DNA from: Periplaneta americana
Taxonomy: Eukaryota; Arthropoda; Insecta; Blattodea; Blattidae
Assembly (NCBI RefSeq): GCF_040183065.1
Contig: NC_091117.1
Coordinates: forward strand, 111,293,001 to 111,357,000
Reading direction: 5' to 3'
Length of the DNA: 64,000 nucleotides
Of the stretch, positions 53,739-64,000 are shown in pieces. The notes under the pieces were generated by a model, which made no database searches, was not told the origin of the DNA, and was given only the letters and a program-made list of their open reading frames with translations. Every line of letters starts with the position of its first letter. Position 1 is the stretch's first letter. The position numbers and the translations under genes are program-made.

Positions 53739-54596
53739 TCAGATTGCATCTCTGCAGGCATTCGTCCACCAAGGGATAGAGAAGCATTTTGGCCTGTAGG
53801 ACAACCAGGAGCTAGAAAACTCTGCTGACTTAATCACCACATTTGAGAAGTGTACTACTATGGAGTCCACACTTTCATGTCTGTTATCATCGAATGAAAT
53901 GGACTCTGAAAATCCGACCCAGTCCGTTTTTTTAATAATCCAGTTTGGACAGTGAGATTCCGCAGGGCATAAAGCAGACATACACATTCGGATTGGGCAG
54001 TGGTCACTAACATGTAGGTCGTGAATTACTGACCACTCGAAATGCGTGGACAAAACTGAGCTACAAATAGAGATATCTATCATGGAGTAAGTACCATAAG
54101 CCAAGGATAGATGTGTTGCTTCCCCAGAATTCAGGGTAATCAGATTTAGATGGGTACATACCTCTATTTTATTTCCTCTGTCATCATTGGAGTTAGAGTC
54201 CCAAGAGTGGTGAGATGCATTAAAATCCCCCATTAACAAATATGGAGCCAGTACCTGTGACAGAATGTGTTCCACGTAATTAACTGTGAAAGGTATATCT
54301 GGGGGCATATACACACAAACTATTGAAAACTGAAGGCTAGGTAAAGTTATTGTAGCTGCTATACATTGATGAGGTGTGTTAATAATGACGTAGTAAAAGA
54401 TACTTTGGCGGAGTAGGATAGTGCAACCTCCATTGGCCCAAATACCAGCAAGATGATCGTACCGATGAACACTGTATCCTGAAATATTCAGGGAGTGTTC
54501 AGGTCGGAGGTGTGTCTGCTGAAGACATAAAATAGCAGGTTTCTCATGATAGATCAATTGTTGAAGTTCTGTATATCTGTTCTGTTCACATTCCAC
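53739..54596 (-). pseudogene. LINE ORF2, AP-like endonuclease domain
   Basis: An uninterrupted frame of about 285 codons: LQQLIYHEKPAILCLQQTHL (catalytic Glu replaced by Gln), WANGGCTILLR, VCVYMPPDIPFTVNYVEHIL, LLMGDFNASHHSWDSNSNDD, YSMIDISICSSVL and HVSDHCPIRMCM. All expected blocks are present except that the usual LQET reads LQQT. The domain would nick chromosomal DNA for target-primed reverse transcription. Confidence 0.88.
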
Positions 54597-54754
54597 TATA
54601 TAACATCGGTCATCGCGAGGAGCTAAATCATGATGGTGGTTTTATAGGGGATCTTCTGAGCTAAATCATGATGGTGGCTTTACAGGGAATCTTCTCTTCT
54701 CATCTTTTCTATGACTTGGTGTCCTTGACTGCGACTGTGGCGACTTGCAGTTCG

Positions 54755-55445
54755 TCACACTCCTGATCGTGATCTTGATCGAGGACGGGATTGAGAGCGT
54801 GATCTCGACCCACCACCCAAACTAGGTGTGCGACATTCTGATGTTCTATCAGGCCTACTGAGTGGCAGCGTCCACATATGTCTGGGTTGCAGTCTCAATT
54901 CACTTTTCAGGCATACTTGCAAGATGTGACGTTTGCATGGATGCATAAATTCCCTCTGTTGTCTTCTGCAATACTGACGCATAGGACTTTTCCGTCGCTT
55001 TTTTTGATCAAAAATACGCTTACACATAACATTTTCCTGAACTCGGAGCTCTTGAATATCCTTCTCTACCATATACTTCGGGCAATTTTTAGAATTAGCA
55101 GCGTGGTCCCCTGAACAATTCACACAATGCTCAGCATTGGGACATGGGGAATCCCCATGGTCACCACTGCCGCACTTTGCACGTAAGTTATTGTTTGTGC
55201 AACATTTCTGCATATGCCCAAACCTTTGGCACCTAAAGCACCACATTGGGTTTGGCACATATGTACTAACAGGGACACGCTAGTACCCAACAAGTATTCT
55301 GGTAAGGCAGGCTTTTCAAAGGTAAAAAAGACTGTGCTCAGGGGAACAGTCTGTCTGTCTGTTTGTCCCAACTATGCAATAAACGGTAAGTCTTGGACAC
55401 GGACTACTCTGCCAGTTCTAGTTGGATCTCTTCATTAGACATATA
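54755..55445 (-). pseudogene. LINE ORF1, zinc-knuckle part (after the hAT)
   Basis: 55258-54755 reads CFRCQRFGHMQKCC, AKCGSGDHGDSPC and CVNCSGDHAANSKNC: three CCHC-type knuckles, the middle one missing its first Cys. An Arg/Ser-rich tail (RSRSQSRPRSRSRS) follows. 55445-55260 holds the preceding RRM-like part (SNEEIQLELAE and, in another frame, STVFFTFEKPALPEYLL). It is the gag-like RNA-binding protein of the element. Confidence 0.85.
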
Positions 55446-55617
55446 GTCTAGAGCAGCGTTTCTAAAACTTTTCTATCCACGGAATCCTTTTAAACCCAAA
55501 ATAAAACTGTGGAACCCAGCGGAATATTAGTGGTGTGTGTGTATATATTACAGACAATATTAAATTACCAAATGTATTTTTACCACTAACATTGCACATT
55601 TTTATTGATGTCACATA

Positions 55618-57585
55618 TTATACACATTTAAAAATTATAAATAATGTTGTTGATTTAATAGCTTTCTTTGATAACACTGGGTACCCTCTTCTCAGGCTGT
55701 GCCAAAAGTCCATCACAGGGAGATTCTTAAACTGAGATTGCAGGGGTGAATCGGACGTTAATTCCAGTAATGCTTTGTATTCTTCAGAAGCGAGGAAAGA
55801 AGGTTTTTCTTTGATATCAAATGGATTTTTGACCCACAAGTTTTGAAAATTGTTTTCACTTTCCCGTTCTAGAAAATATTGTTCTATAGTGTGGTGCATA
55901 TCCTCCAAATGCTTTACAAATTCTTCATTGATTTCAACAAGTTCTAGGAGAGTTTCTTCGTTCTTCTCAAGGATATCTTTCAAAGCAAGGAAGCTCTCAA
56001 ATTCACGGCCAGCTAGACTTCTCATCCAGAACTGCAATTTTCTTTTGAAAGCCCTGATTTTATCTGCTGCAGTGAATATATTAGCATTTTCCCCCTGCAA
56101 TGGCACATTTACTTCGTTCATTTTGACAAAAATGTCAGATAAATAGGCAAGTCTCAAGAGCCATTGTTTGTCACTCAAACGATCATCCTACTCGAGATGG
56201 TGATCAATGAAGAAAGTCATCATCTCAGCCCTAAGTTCGAAGAGTCCACTTAAAGTTTTTCCGCGAGAAAGCCATCTCACTTCTGTATGGAGAAGCTGAG
56301 ATTTATGAAGGCTTCCCATGTCCTTACAAATGATTTTGAAGAGTCTTGAATTTAGTGGTCTGGACTTGATAAACTTAACGATTTTTACTGCTTCATTAAG
56401 AACATTTCTGACGGACAGTGGGATTTTTGATGTGGCCATAGCTTGACGGTCCAAAATACAATGACTGCTTTTACAATTTTTTGCAATTGACTTTATGCAC
56501 GATACTGTACCAGTTGTTTTCCCAACATCCGTGCAGACATGAACACAACTGTCCCAGGGTATATGATTTTCTTCCAAGTACTCACTAACAAGTCTGAAAA
56601 TTTCAGATTCTGTTGCATTAGCTGGCAGCAGTTTACATAATAGTCAAAACAACTCTGCAGAATATCCTTCACAGAATTTTCAATACCGGTAGCATCTTCA
56701 TAATGGTAACGGACAAACACTAGTACAACTGCCAGATCTGCTACATCACTTGACTTGTCTAACTGTAGTGCAAATTGACATGATCTGAACCAACGGTATA
56801 ATTCTTCCTTGACCTAAACTGCCATGTCTTGAATGCGACGAGCCACTGTGTCATTTGAAAGCGGCATGGAAGATTATTATTTAGCCTCCTTCTCATTGAT
56901 CATGCAATTAACCATATCAGTCGTGCAGGGTTTTATTAATTTTTCGTTCATTGTGTGGGACTCACCTGCCTGAGCCACTTTGTAGCTTACAATGAAAGCT
57001 GCCTCTGTTGCTTTTTCATTTGTACTATAAGATGGTCCACACCTGTGGAGTAAAGGTTAGTGCGTCTAGCCGTGAAACCAGTCAGGACAAGTTACCTGGT
57101 TGTGTTTTTTTCCGGGGTTTTCCCTCAACCCAATATGAGCAAATGTTGGGTAACTTTCGGTGTTGGACCCCAGATTCATTTCACCGGCATTATCACCTTC
57201 ATTTCGTTCAGACGCTAAATAACCTAAGATGTTGATAAAGCGTCGTAAAATAACCTACTAAAAAACTATAAGATGTCTGAGATAACTTTTGTGAATTTAG
57301 TAACTCACAACGTTTTCTATCAAAGAAATAAATATTCTTGTCATGAAAGTGAGCATAGTTTGTTTCAAAATGACGACGTAATTTTGAAGATACCATCGAA
57401 CTATTAGGTAAAATTCTGCCACATATTACACACTGAGGGCAATTTTCAGCATCCATGAAATCCAAGGTTATGTAACTCTCATTATGTTTACGTTTTTTAA
57501 TTACAGGTTCATGTTGTGTTTTGGATGTTGGCTCCTTCACATTTTCAGATGATGAACAGCTATTTTCTAAACCTGGTGTTTCCAT
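55618..57585 (-). pseudogene. hAT transposase (ZBED5/FAM200-like), frameshifted and SINE-split
   Basis: 57585-57208 starts METPGLENSC and has a BED-type finger: CPQCVICGRILPNSSMVSSK then LRRHFETNYAH. After the SINE it resumes NEKATEAAFIVSYKVAQAGE, MNEKLIKPCTTDMVNCMI, LSNDTVARRIQDMA, VVLVFVRYHYED, HIPWDSCVHVCTDVGKTTGT, LHTEVRWLSRGKTLSGLFEL, DKQWLLRLAYLSDIFVKMNE and VPLQGENANIFTAADKIRAF. In this family the catalytic segment normally reads CTDGAxAM; here it is CTDVGKT. The C-terminal dimerisation block is decayed near 55700. Several stops. Confidence 0.85.
57035..57264 (+). repeat. tRNA-derived SINE, family 1, with 11-bp duplication, in the hAT
   Basis: It is flanked by ACTATAAGATG (57024-57034 and 57265-57275). 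The head CACACCTGTGGAGTAAAGGT has a tRNA-like A box; the B box is degraded (CAGGACAAGTTACCTGGTTG). Then come TTTCCGGGGTTTTCCCTCAA, GGTGTTGGACCCCAGATTCA, and an end CGTCGTAAAATAACCTACTAAAAA. This is the most complete copy in the window at 230 bp. Confidence 0.92.
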
Positions 57586-58301
57586 TTCGCCTTCATCAGA
57601 CCCACATACTTGTTTATAGATATTTGAAGTTGTAGTGGCACACTTGAGTGTTGATTGTTTTAATGATTCTGTTTTAAGCCACCATCAGTGTCACCCTGTA
57701 TTAAAAATAGAACGACGTAGTTCACAATGATCGAACTTGTCCTCTAGTTACACAATTTTGAAGAAGGGATGACAAAACTCGCACAATTTTTCTTTAAAAC
57801 ATTTGACATTTTTTCTGATATTATTAAATAAACTTTGAGACACAAAATTAACACTTAACTCACTTTGAATTTCAAAATAATGGTTTTACCTCTCCAGAGT
57901 TTCGTGTGCTTTCTTGAAGGAACGTCAAAAGAACTCTGCAAAATATCCTTCACAGAATTTTCAATTAATTCTGTATACAATTTACACCTGTGCATTATTG
58001 TTGGAAAATGTATTAGCTGCAGACACTTGTTACTTCAAGCGCACCTATTATTATTATTATTTCAAGCATTAATGATCAGATTGGTGTAAACGGTACCCAT
58101 TTTTGTTCTGATAATTGCCAATAAAATGGCTGAATAAACAGATATAATTCTATTCTTATTCTTTTTCATGTTTGTATAACATTATATTTTAGACATTAAA
58201 AAGTAAATAACTTTTACATCAGGAATTGGCGGAACCCCTAAGAGTTGCTTACGGAACCTTGGGGTTCCGGGGAACATACTTTGAGAAATGCTGGTCTAGA
58301 G

Positions 58302-58800
58302 AATCCCTATGCACCAATCCCCGTGTGGTGTTCAGCGAGGAGTGCCATTCGACTTTAATAAGGTAAGACCCTAGCAACTTCACTTTCAACAGTGTCTCAC
58401 TCTGTTTTGGAGATATAGTCTCGATGAGGAGACTGCCATTGCGTAGTCGAGTTGCATTTTTGACCTGCCCAACGAGTCCGTCAAGTGCGCATCTGACGTA
58501 AAATGGACTGATGTTTTTCTTTGTTTTTTCTTAGCCATCCAGTGTTATTCTATAAATTTTGGAGGCAGCACTTTTAACTTTCATTTTCTCAGAATCCAGA
58601 TCCATAGCAATATTCGTCATACGACCATCAGTTATTGTGTCTTTTCCTAATTTTTGTTTCTTTTGTTGTTCCAAGGGGGGGGGAGCGCAAAGAAGCCATT
58701 TTGAAACTGCCCCCCCCCCTACAGAACTGTCGGGAGGGGGGGCAGAAGAAAAAGACACCTAAAAATTCTTCACGGTCTGTGCCAGCCAGCTGCAGCCCGA
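58302..58800 (-). pseudogene. LINE ORF1, N-terminal part (before the hAT)
   Basis: 58758-58531 reads DTITDGRMTNIAMDLDSEKM and VKSAASKIYR. After a stop, 58500-58302 reads FYVRCALDGLVGQVKNATRL, RNGSLLIETISPKQSETLLK and VKLLGSYLIKVEWHSSLNTT. The latter is the RRM-like region of I/Jockey-type gag proteins. Upstream (58670-58745) the frame is scrambled by homopolymer runs (G10, C11, G7), which have probably shifted the start region. Confidence 0.75.
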
Positions 58801-59690
58801 TCCCAAGCAACCCACCTCACGCAAGTTACCCTTCAAACTGGGAATTACACATCTATTGGCATGTCTTACACCAGAGGCAAGCCGCAATTTTATGCCCTTA
58901 CCACGAGAATAACTGCTCGTGGCTCTCCACTCTACACTAAACAACAGCAGGACTATCCAGCTAACTCCAACCTGATTCCAAAGAAGCTCGTCCACCAAAG
59001 CCGATTAATCCGAGACCACACAGTTCCAGGAGACTTGTGGTTGATTACATTGCAATGCCCATTTGTTAGCAGTAACACGGAGCAATATATCTGTCCTGGC
59101 AAGCAGAATCGGTCACCAGGGCGTCTAAATTGCCCGGGCCCCCATTAGGGTTCTACATGAATGTACTTGACTACTGATCTGGGCTCAGCACCTAAACTTG
59201 CATATAGGGGCAGTATCAAGGGTCCACTATTGCTTCGTTGCTGGGCACCCTGTCTGGCCATACAATTCGGAAGTCACGCTCGAAACTGTGGGACAGGACT
59301 ACGGAGATAGGAAAGATCCCAACTGGTGAGATGGGAGTTATAAGCCTACGAAACTTAATCTAATAATCAATATAAGTAGACAGAAGGGGAAGAAAAATGA
59401 GGCCTAATCAGGCATTCTCAGCAAATCCCATTTTGGAGGCGGATGTGGTAAAACTATACAGCAAGGATGAAAAGGTGAAAATGGCTGTGATGATGTGGTG
59501 GGCATTCCGCATGCATGGTGGTAGGCGAAGAGAAATACAGCTATGACAAAAACAGAACGAAAAGAACTGGGTGGTGATAACACGATAAATGTACAAAAAG
59601 AACAGCACAAGAGCCACAATTGCGTCTCCCAGTCACCAACTTGGAGGCACCCACCTCGATCGGGGAACAGACAGTCCAGGAGGTTGACAT
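58801..59690 (-). promoter_or_regulatory. Putative 5' UTR and internal promoter region of the I-type LINE
   Basis: About 0.9 kb of GC-balanced non-coding DNA upstream of ORF1, distinct from the AT-rich host DNA. LINEs of this type carry an internal promoter in the 5' UTR, but I see no specific element to point to. The 5' limit is set by where the composition changes (about 59690) and is approximate. Confidence 0.4.
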
Positions 59691-60029
59691 TTATGAAGTT
59701 AATTTTTTTTAATCACTTTTGTATAAAATAATTAAACAATAATTTAACTGTGAAATATAAGCGATTTTTTTTCAACCTTCTTTTAAAGTTAAATTTTTGC
59801 AGAAGTGGTGTTGGATTTCAAATTAGCAACATTTGAGAGATTCATCCAGCCCTGAGTTCAGTGTTGTTACTTGCTAAGTGGATAGCTATTGCTTGTATAG
59901 ACCCAGAAACAAAAGATTAGGATAACTTACTTCCATTAGCCCTGAGTTCAGTGACGGAGTTAAAGAATTCGATGAGAGGATAGCTATCTCTTGGAGAAAA
60001 GATTAGGTCGAGTTAGACTAGCTTCGCTT
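59691..60029. other. AT-rich DNA with a local duplication
   Basis: CCCTGAGTTCAGTG recurs at about 59851 and 59940, each followed by GGATAGCTAT. No genes. Confidence 0.5.
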
Positions 60030-60323
60030 AATTAATATTTGAGGAGAAAAATTCGCTCCGGCGCCAGGGATCGAACTCGGGTCCTTGGTTCTATGTACCA
60101 AGCGCTCTGACCACTGAGCTACCCCGAATTCAATCCACAGCACTGGATCGAACTCTCCTCAAGTGTTATTTCCCTTTGTGGCCTGACTCCAAGTTGGGCA
60201 TATACGGTGACATTTATATTCAAGTCAACTGCCATTATACAAGGAGCGCACTCAGCTGAGTGACTAATGGCCGGGATTCCGCAGTAAAGTGCACAGTAAT
60301 CTGTGCAGAAACATGCACTGCTA
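60030..60323 (-). repeat. tRNA-like SINE, family 4, with 5' extension
   Basis: The minus strand has GGGTAGCTCAGTGGTCAGAG (A box), a B box GAGTTCGATCCC and an end GGCGCCGGAGCGAATTTTTC then TCCTCAAATATT. Upstream lies GGAATCCCGGCCATTAGTCA and GAGTGCGCTCCTTGTATAAT, which I recall as part of the same dispersed repeat. It abuts the mariner at 60324. Confidence 0.75.
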
Positions 60324-61635
60324 CGGGGTGTGTTCTTTAAAGTAAGTTCCGTTTTCAATTATAGCAGTCGCATCACTGCAATCGTTATTTTTCGCATGCG
60401 TGTTTTCTTCTTCAGTCCTCAGGCAAGTTGTGCATGCAGTCCATGTGTGTGGTTAGTTGTGATCAGTTGAAATGTTTAAAGTGATCGAGCACCCCGCCGA
60501 CTGTGAGATGCGGTCTGTTATCTGTTTCTTGAGTGCGAGGAACATCAAACCAGCTGACATTCATCATCAACTTTCTGCGGTGTATGGTGATGATGCCATT
60601 AGTGATGGAATGGTCAGGAGATGGATTAGGAAGTTCGAGGGCCGCGTCTCTGTGCATGACGAGCAATGTACCGGTCGGCCATCTTTGATCAATGACTATT
60701 TGGTGCGTGCTGTCGATGAAAAAATTCATGAGGACAGGAGGTTCACAATTTCTTCACTTTCCATGAATTTTCCACAAATGTCGTGGAGTGTTCTCTACAA
60801 AATTGTGACAGATCGATTACAATATTGAAATTGTGCTCACAATGGGTACCCAAGATGCTCACCGAGGAACACAAAACCAAACGAGCTTCCAGTGCATTGA
60901 GCTTTCTCACACATTACAATGAGCAAGGCGATGAGTATCTTGACCATATCGTGACAGGTGACGAGACTTGGGTGTCTCACATGACACCTGAATCGAAGCA
61001 GCAGTCCATGGAATGGAGGCACACTGCATCGCCAAGGAAAAAGAAATTCAAACAAACCATGTCAACATGCAAGATCATGTGCACTGTTTTTTGGGACAGA
61101 AAAGGAGTCCTACTCATCGAATTCTTGCCTCGGGGTGAAACCATTAATAGAGAAACCTATTGTCAGACCTTGAAGAATTTCCATTGTGCAATTCAGAACA
61201 AGAGACGTGGGATGCTGACCGATGGAGTTGTGTTGCTTCATGACAACGCTCGACCACACACAGCTCGTGACACCCAAAATCTCATCCCGAAATTTGGCTG
61301 GGAACAAATTGACCATCCCCCCCCTAAAGCCCGGATTTGGCTCCGAGTGACTTTCATCTCTTCCTGCACCTCAAGAAGTTCCTCGGTGGTCAACGTTTTG
61401 ATGGCGATTATGAAGTGAAAACAGCAGTGCAGGAGTGGTTCGCATCGCAGGTGGGCGACTTCTACAATGAGGGGATAGAAAGACTTGTGCCATGACTCGA
61501 TAAATGCCTCAATGGTGGAGATTATGTTGAGAAGTAATTGAAGTGTGGGGAAGACAATGCAACAAAAATGGTTTGTAAATATCTTCCTGTTTACTTACTT
61601 CACCCATTTGGAACTTACTTTAAGAACACGCCTCG
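60324..61635 (+). mobile_element. mariner transposon, 1312 bp, TA duplication
   Basis: The left end CGGGGTGTGTTCTTTAAAG then TAAGTTCC and the right end GGAACTTACTTTAAGAACAC then GCCTCG are inverted repeats of about 28 bp with few differences. TA flanks both sides (60322-60323, 61636-61637). The length is typical of a full-length mariner. It carries one transposase gene with frameshifts. Confidence 0.92.
60472..61495 (+). pseudogene. mariner transposase (DD34D), two frameshifts
   Basis: 60472-60828: MFKVIEHPADCEMRSVICFL, SARNIKPADIHHQLSAVYGD, SDGMVRRWIRKFEGRVSVHD and FTISSLSMNFPQMSWSVLYK (paired HTH, with GRPS linker). 60840-61320: WVPKMLTEEHKTKRASSALS, IVTGDETWVSHMTPESKQQS (first Asp), VFWDRKGVLLIEFLPRG, VVLLHDNARPHTARDTQNLI (second Asp). 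61326-61490, another frame: SPDLAPSDFHLFLHLKKFLG (third Asp, DD34D), then WFASQVGDFYNEGIERLVP and a stop. The shifts lie near 60820 and in the C8 run near 61318. All three catalytic residues survive. Confidence 0.92.
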
Positions 61636-61702
61636 TAGTTAGAAGAATTTAGTAAAGATTTTATTATTTTGGTCCTACAGAATAATATCTGTTATGGTGA
61701 CA

Positions 61703-61795
61703 ATATTTGAGGAGAAAAATTCGCTCCGGCGCCAGGGATCGAACCCAGGTCCTTGGTTCTACGTATTAAGCGCTCTGACCACTGAGTTATGCTAC
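61703..61795 (-). repeat. tRNA-like SINE, family 4, second copy, in a LINE
   Basis: The minus strand reads GTAGCATAACTCAGTGGTCA, AGAGCGCTTAATACGTAGAA, a B box GGGTTCGATCCC, and the same 3' end as copy 1. It interrupts the LINE RT right after EIGRGVHQGCSI. Confidence 0.8.
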
Positions 61796-63600
61796 ATCCT
61801 TGATGTACTCCTCTTCCAATTTCACTTCCTTCTCCTATACTGACGTTCACTTGTTGTTTCATATAAAGATTACTGAACAGTCTTCTCTCTTTCCAATCCA
61901 CACTAATTTTCTTTAGGATCCCCATCAGTTTATTCCAATCCACTGTCAAAAGCCTTTTCTAGGTCCACAAAAACTACATACACTTCTTTTATTCTTCTCT
62001 AGGTACCTTTCGCTGATTGTCTGTAGCAGTCCAATTGCATCTCTCATACCTTTTTCCTTCCTGAAACCAAACTGCTCTTCTTCCAACTGTTTTTCCATCT
62101 AATTCAATGGGGAGTCCATCAACTCCTGTTGGTTTCTATTCTTCATTTCCTTAAGTGCTAATTCAACTTCTTTGCTTAAAATTGAAAATCCTTTTTTGTC
62201 TTTAGATATGGCATCTTTGTCTTCTATAGCTAAGTCATCTGAACGATTCCGTGACACATATAACTCATTTACATATTTCGTCCATCTGTTTAGTATTCCT
62301 TGTTTGTCTGTTATTTCATTTCCATTGTCGTCCTCTATCAACCACATGAATTTCCTGTTCTTATTTGTGAATTCCAAACATTTCACTTCGTGGTACATTA
62401 AATCATAATCTTCCTTTTCTCTCTAGATCCTCTATTTCTTCACATTTTTCTTTCATCCAGTCTTCTTTTGCTTTATCAGTTTCTCTTCTTAGTTGTTTAG
62501 TTTCCTGTAATTTCTTCTACCTTCTTCTGTGTTGATGTTCTTCCATTTTGTCATTTCCTTTTCTTCTGCAACATTTTCCCTGTGATCCAAGGTTTCTTAT
62601 TTCTCACACCCTATAGATCCTATTGTTTCTTCTGCTGTTGTTTGTATACAACTTTTTTAACGAGTCCAGTACTCATTACTATTCTCAGTGTGGATTCTAA
62701 CGCAGCGGCTTTCTCTTGAAAATTCACTTCAAATTTTCTTCTGTCCTCTTCGTTCTTCAGTTTTTCCATATTCAATTTCTTCGTCACTTGTCTTCCTCTT
62801 ACCTTCTTCAAACTAATATCTACTTCGCCTATCAATAGGACATGATCTGAATTAATATCCATCCTGGTAGAGTCTTTGCATTTTTTATGCACTTTCAGAA
62901 TCTTTCCTGTACCAGTATATAGTCTATCTGATATCTCCTTTCGTCCCTCGGGCATGTCCATGTGTATCTTCTTTGTTTATGTTGTTGGAATAATGTATTT
63001 CCAACAATCACTGCATTTCTTTCACAGAAATTCTCCAAATATTCTCCTCTATCATTTCTTTTTCCCTATCCATATTTTCCAACTATTCTTCCATCTTGTC
63101 CTTTTCCTACAACTGCATTCCTGTCGCCCATTAGGATTACGCATGCTCCCTTCTTCTCCTCAACTATCTCTTGTATCTTGTCATAGCTTTCTTCCACTTC
63201 CTCGTCTCCTAATCCACTATGTGGCATATAAACTTGAACTAGCACTAAGTCCATCTTCTTCCCTTGTAGTCTCACCATTAACATCCAATCATCTACATAA
63301 CACACTGATAATATCACTTTATCATTCACAGATGGTCCAAGTAAAACACAAACACCATGACTTCCTTTGACTCACCATTTCAATAAAACAACCTAAATTC
63401 ATCACTCACCAACTCACCACTATTTTCCCACCTCACTTCTGATATTCCCATCACATTCACTTTGTTTCTTCTCATTTCTTCCTTCAAGTTTTCCAACTTA
63501 CCTTCTTGCAGAAGAGTCCTTACATTCCACATTCCAATCCTCAATCTTCTTTTCTTCTCTCTGTCGGGTTACTTCATAATGTGTCCTTTCCCAGCATCCC
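61796..63600 (-). pseudogene. CFDP2-like LINE (endonuclease plus RT fragment)
   Basis: The minus strand, across frames: RIGMWNVRTLLQEGKLENLK (63540), VNVMGISEVRWENSGELVSD, VLVQVYMPHSGLGDEEVEES, VILMGDRNAVVGKGQDGRIV (GDxN box), IDYILVQERF, INSDHVLLIGEVDISLKKVR (SDH box), NEITDKQGILNRWTKYVNEL, EEQFGFRKEKGMRDAIGLLQ, and TVDWNKLMGILKKISVDWKE up to GRGVHQGC. This is the AP endonuclease and the RT N-terminal half of a LINE of the kind often annotated as craniofacial development protein 2-like. It stops at the SINE; the catalytic YADD part is missing. Many frameshifts. Confidence 0.88.
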
Positions 63601-64000
63601 CCTCCCAAACATAATTTATAAACATAACACTAAAAATATGTCCATTTTATCCACTTGCCTCATTAATTTCCAAAATTCTGATAGATGTGAAATTAACTAC
63701 AATAAAATTATTATAAAATCCAGCTCATAAAGAAGGAAGTTAAGTTATGAAAAAGAATATAGTAACTTGATGGTTAAAACTGAAGCTAGTGAATGTGTGC
63801 TTCGCCATATTTATTTGTGTCTACAAAAACATTGTCCTCATTGGTCAAAGTCATCTAATGCAATGTAAAAGTCCTTCCTCATTGAATTGCGGTCAAGTTT
63901 AACTTCTTGTATTGGTTGGAAGGCCTATTTGTATAGTCCTTTTTATCATATTCTGGGTTAAAACACAGCAAAAATTACCTCGATTATTTGAAGTTCCACT
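63601..64000. other. AT-rich DNA at the window end
   Basis: No recognised features. Possibly the 5' UTR of the preceding LINE at its left margin. Confidence 0.4.

Larger units (their letters stand above)
55454..58293 (-). mobile_element. hAT transposon, ZBED5/FAM200-like, with perfect 8-bp duplication
   Basis: The left end CAGCGTTTCTAAAACTT and the right end ACTTTGAGAAATGCTG are inverted repeats. GTCTAGAG flanks both sides exactly (55446-55453, 58294-58301). Removing the element restores the LINE ORF1 reading RDSLDYMSNEEIQ. Length 2840 bp. The transposase is on the minus strand and is interrupted by a SINE. Confidence 0.92.
50930..59690 (-). mobile_element. I-type LINE with RNase H, near full length, with a nested hAT
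   Basis: Minus-strand order: 5' UTR (about 59690-58800), ORF1 with zinc knuckles (58760-58302 and 55445-54755), AP endonuclease (54596-53739), RT (about 53262-52190), RNase H (51891-51369), C-terminal Cys/His segment (51384-51067), 3' UTR to about 50930. RNase H after the RT points to the I superfamily. The hAT at 55454-58293 splits ORF1. Total without the hAT is about 5.9 kb, close to full length. Many frameshifts are present. The ends are approximate. Confidence 0.85.

Noticed and set aside
59404..59731. Overlapping short frames on both strands near 59.4-59.7 kb
   Set aside because: They lie in the probable 5' UTR of the I-type LINE and match no protein family that I know.
7685..62000. Several tRNA-like A/B boxes (7685, 17806, 22632, 42632, 57035, 60030, 61703)
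   Set aside because: They are heads of SINEs or modules in Helitrons, repeated and followed by non-tRNA bodies; I could not fold a convincing cloverleaf for any.
62876..63370. Plus-strand frame of 164 codons, hydrophobic
   Set aside because: It is the antisense of the CFDP2-like LINE endonuclease; the hydrophobicity comes from reading purine-rich coding sequence backwards.
1..64000. CRISPR arrays, bacterial operons, Shine-Dalgarno sites or rho-independent terminators
   Set aside because: The sequence is eukaryotic (spliced gene, insect-type TEs); tandem repeats present are microsatellites without spacers.

Overview
The window looks like nuclear DNA of an insect with a large, repeat-rich genome. 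The LINE, SINE and Penelope families resemble those I associate with cockroaches (Periplaneta type). That assignment comes from memory of the families, not from a search. The DNA is AT-rich, has no bacterial gene organisation, and almost every open stretch belongs to a transposable element (TE).

Only one host gene is convincing: denticleless/Cdt2 (DTL), the WD40 substrate receptor of CRL4 ubiquitin ligase, on the minus strand. Three exons are visible (48731-48853, 6134-6263, 5778-5983). Their reading phases join exactly into one WD40 segment, so 6264-48730 is a single intron of about 42.5 kb. The gene must continue beyond the part I can see on both sides.

That intron is a TE archive. From left to right it holds: a non-autonomous Helitron (6.3-8.4 kb); a 4.9-kb PIF/Harbinger element with TAA duplications, which has received a LINE tail, a GC-rich repeat and a Penelope-like element (PLE); a Helitron Rep fossil beside about 700 bp of (ATAAT)n and a second Helitron; a fold-back IS630/mariner-type element (18.5-20.0 kb); a MITE, SINEs, transposase fossils, Helitron fragments and an IS630-type deletion element (22-28.5 kb). 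Then comes a four-level nest (28.6-38.8 kb): a Jockey/CR1-like LINE split by a 6.3-kb unclassified DDE-like element, itself split by a unit with inverted Penelope-type ends and a 12-bp target duplication that carries a THAP-domain transposase. After it lie an RTE-like LINE split by a palindromic PLE pair, a GTF2IRD2-like hAT with two introns, and a nearly complete PLE (44.5-47.1 kb).

Upstream of the 48.8-kb exon there is an almost full-length I-type LINE with RNase H on the minus strand (50.9-59.7 kb). It is split by a ZBED5/FAM200-like hAT with a perfect 8-bp duplication, which is in turn split by a tRNA-derived SINE with an 11-bp duplication. Then come a 1312-bp mariner with TA duplications, two copies of another SINE, and a CFDP2-like LINE.

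All TE coding regions carry frameshifts or stops, so none looks autonomous as it stands. The most interesting signals are the structures: two PLE insertions that share a tail of about 33 nt and 12-bp duplications; a covarying hammerhead-like motif in the PLE terminal repeats; a THAP transposase cargo between PLE ends; a DDE-like element family with 16-nt subterminal motifs; and microsatellites growing out of Helitron ends.
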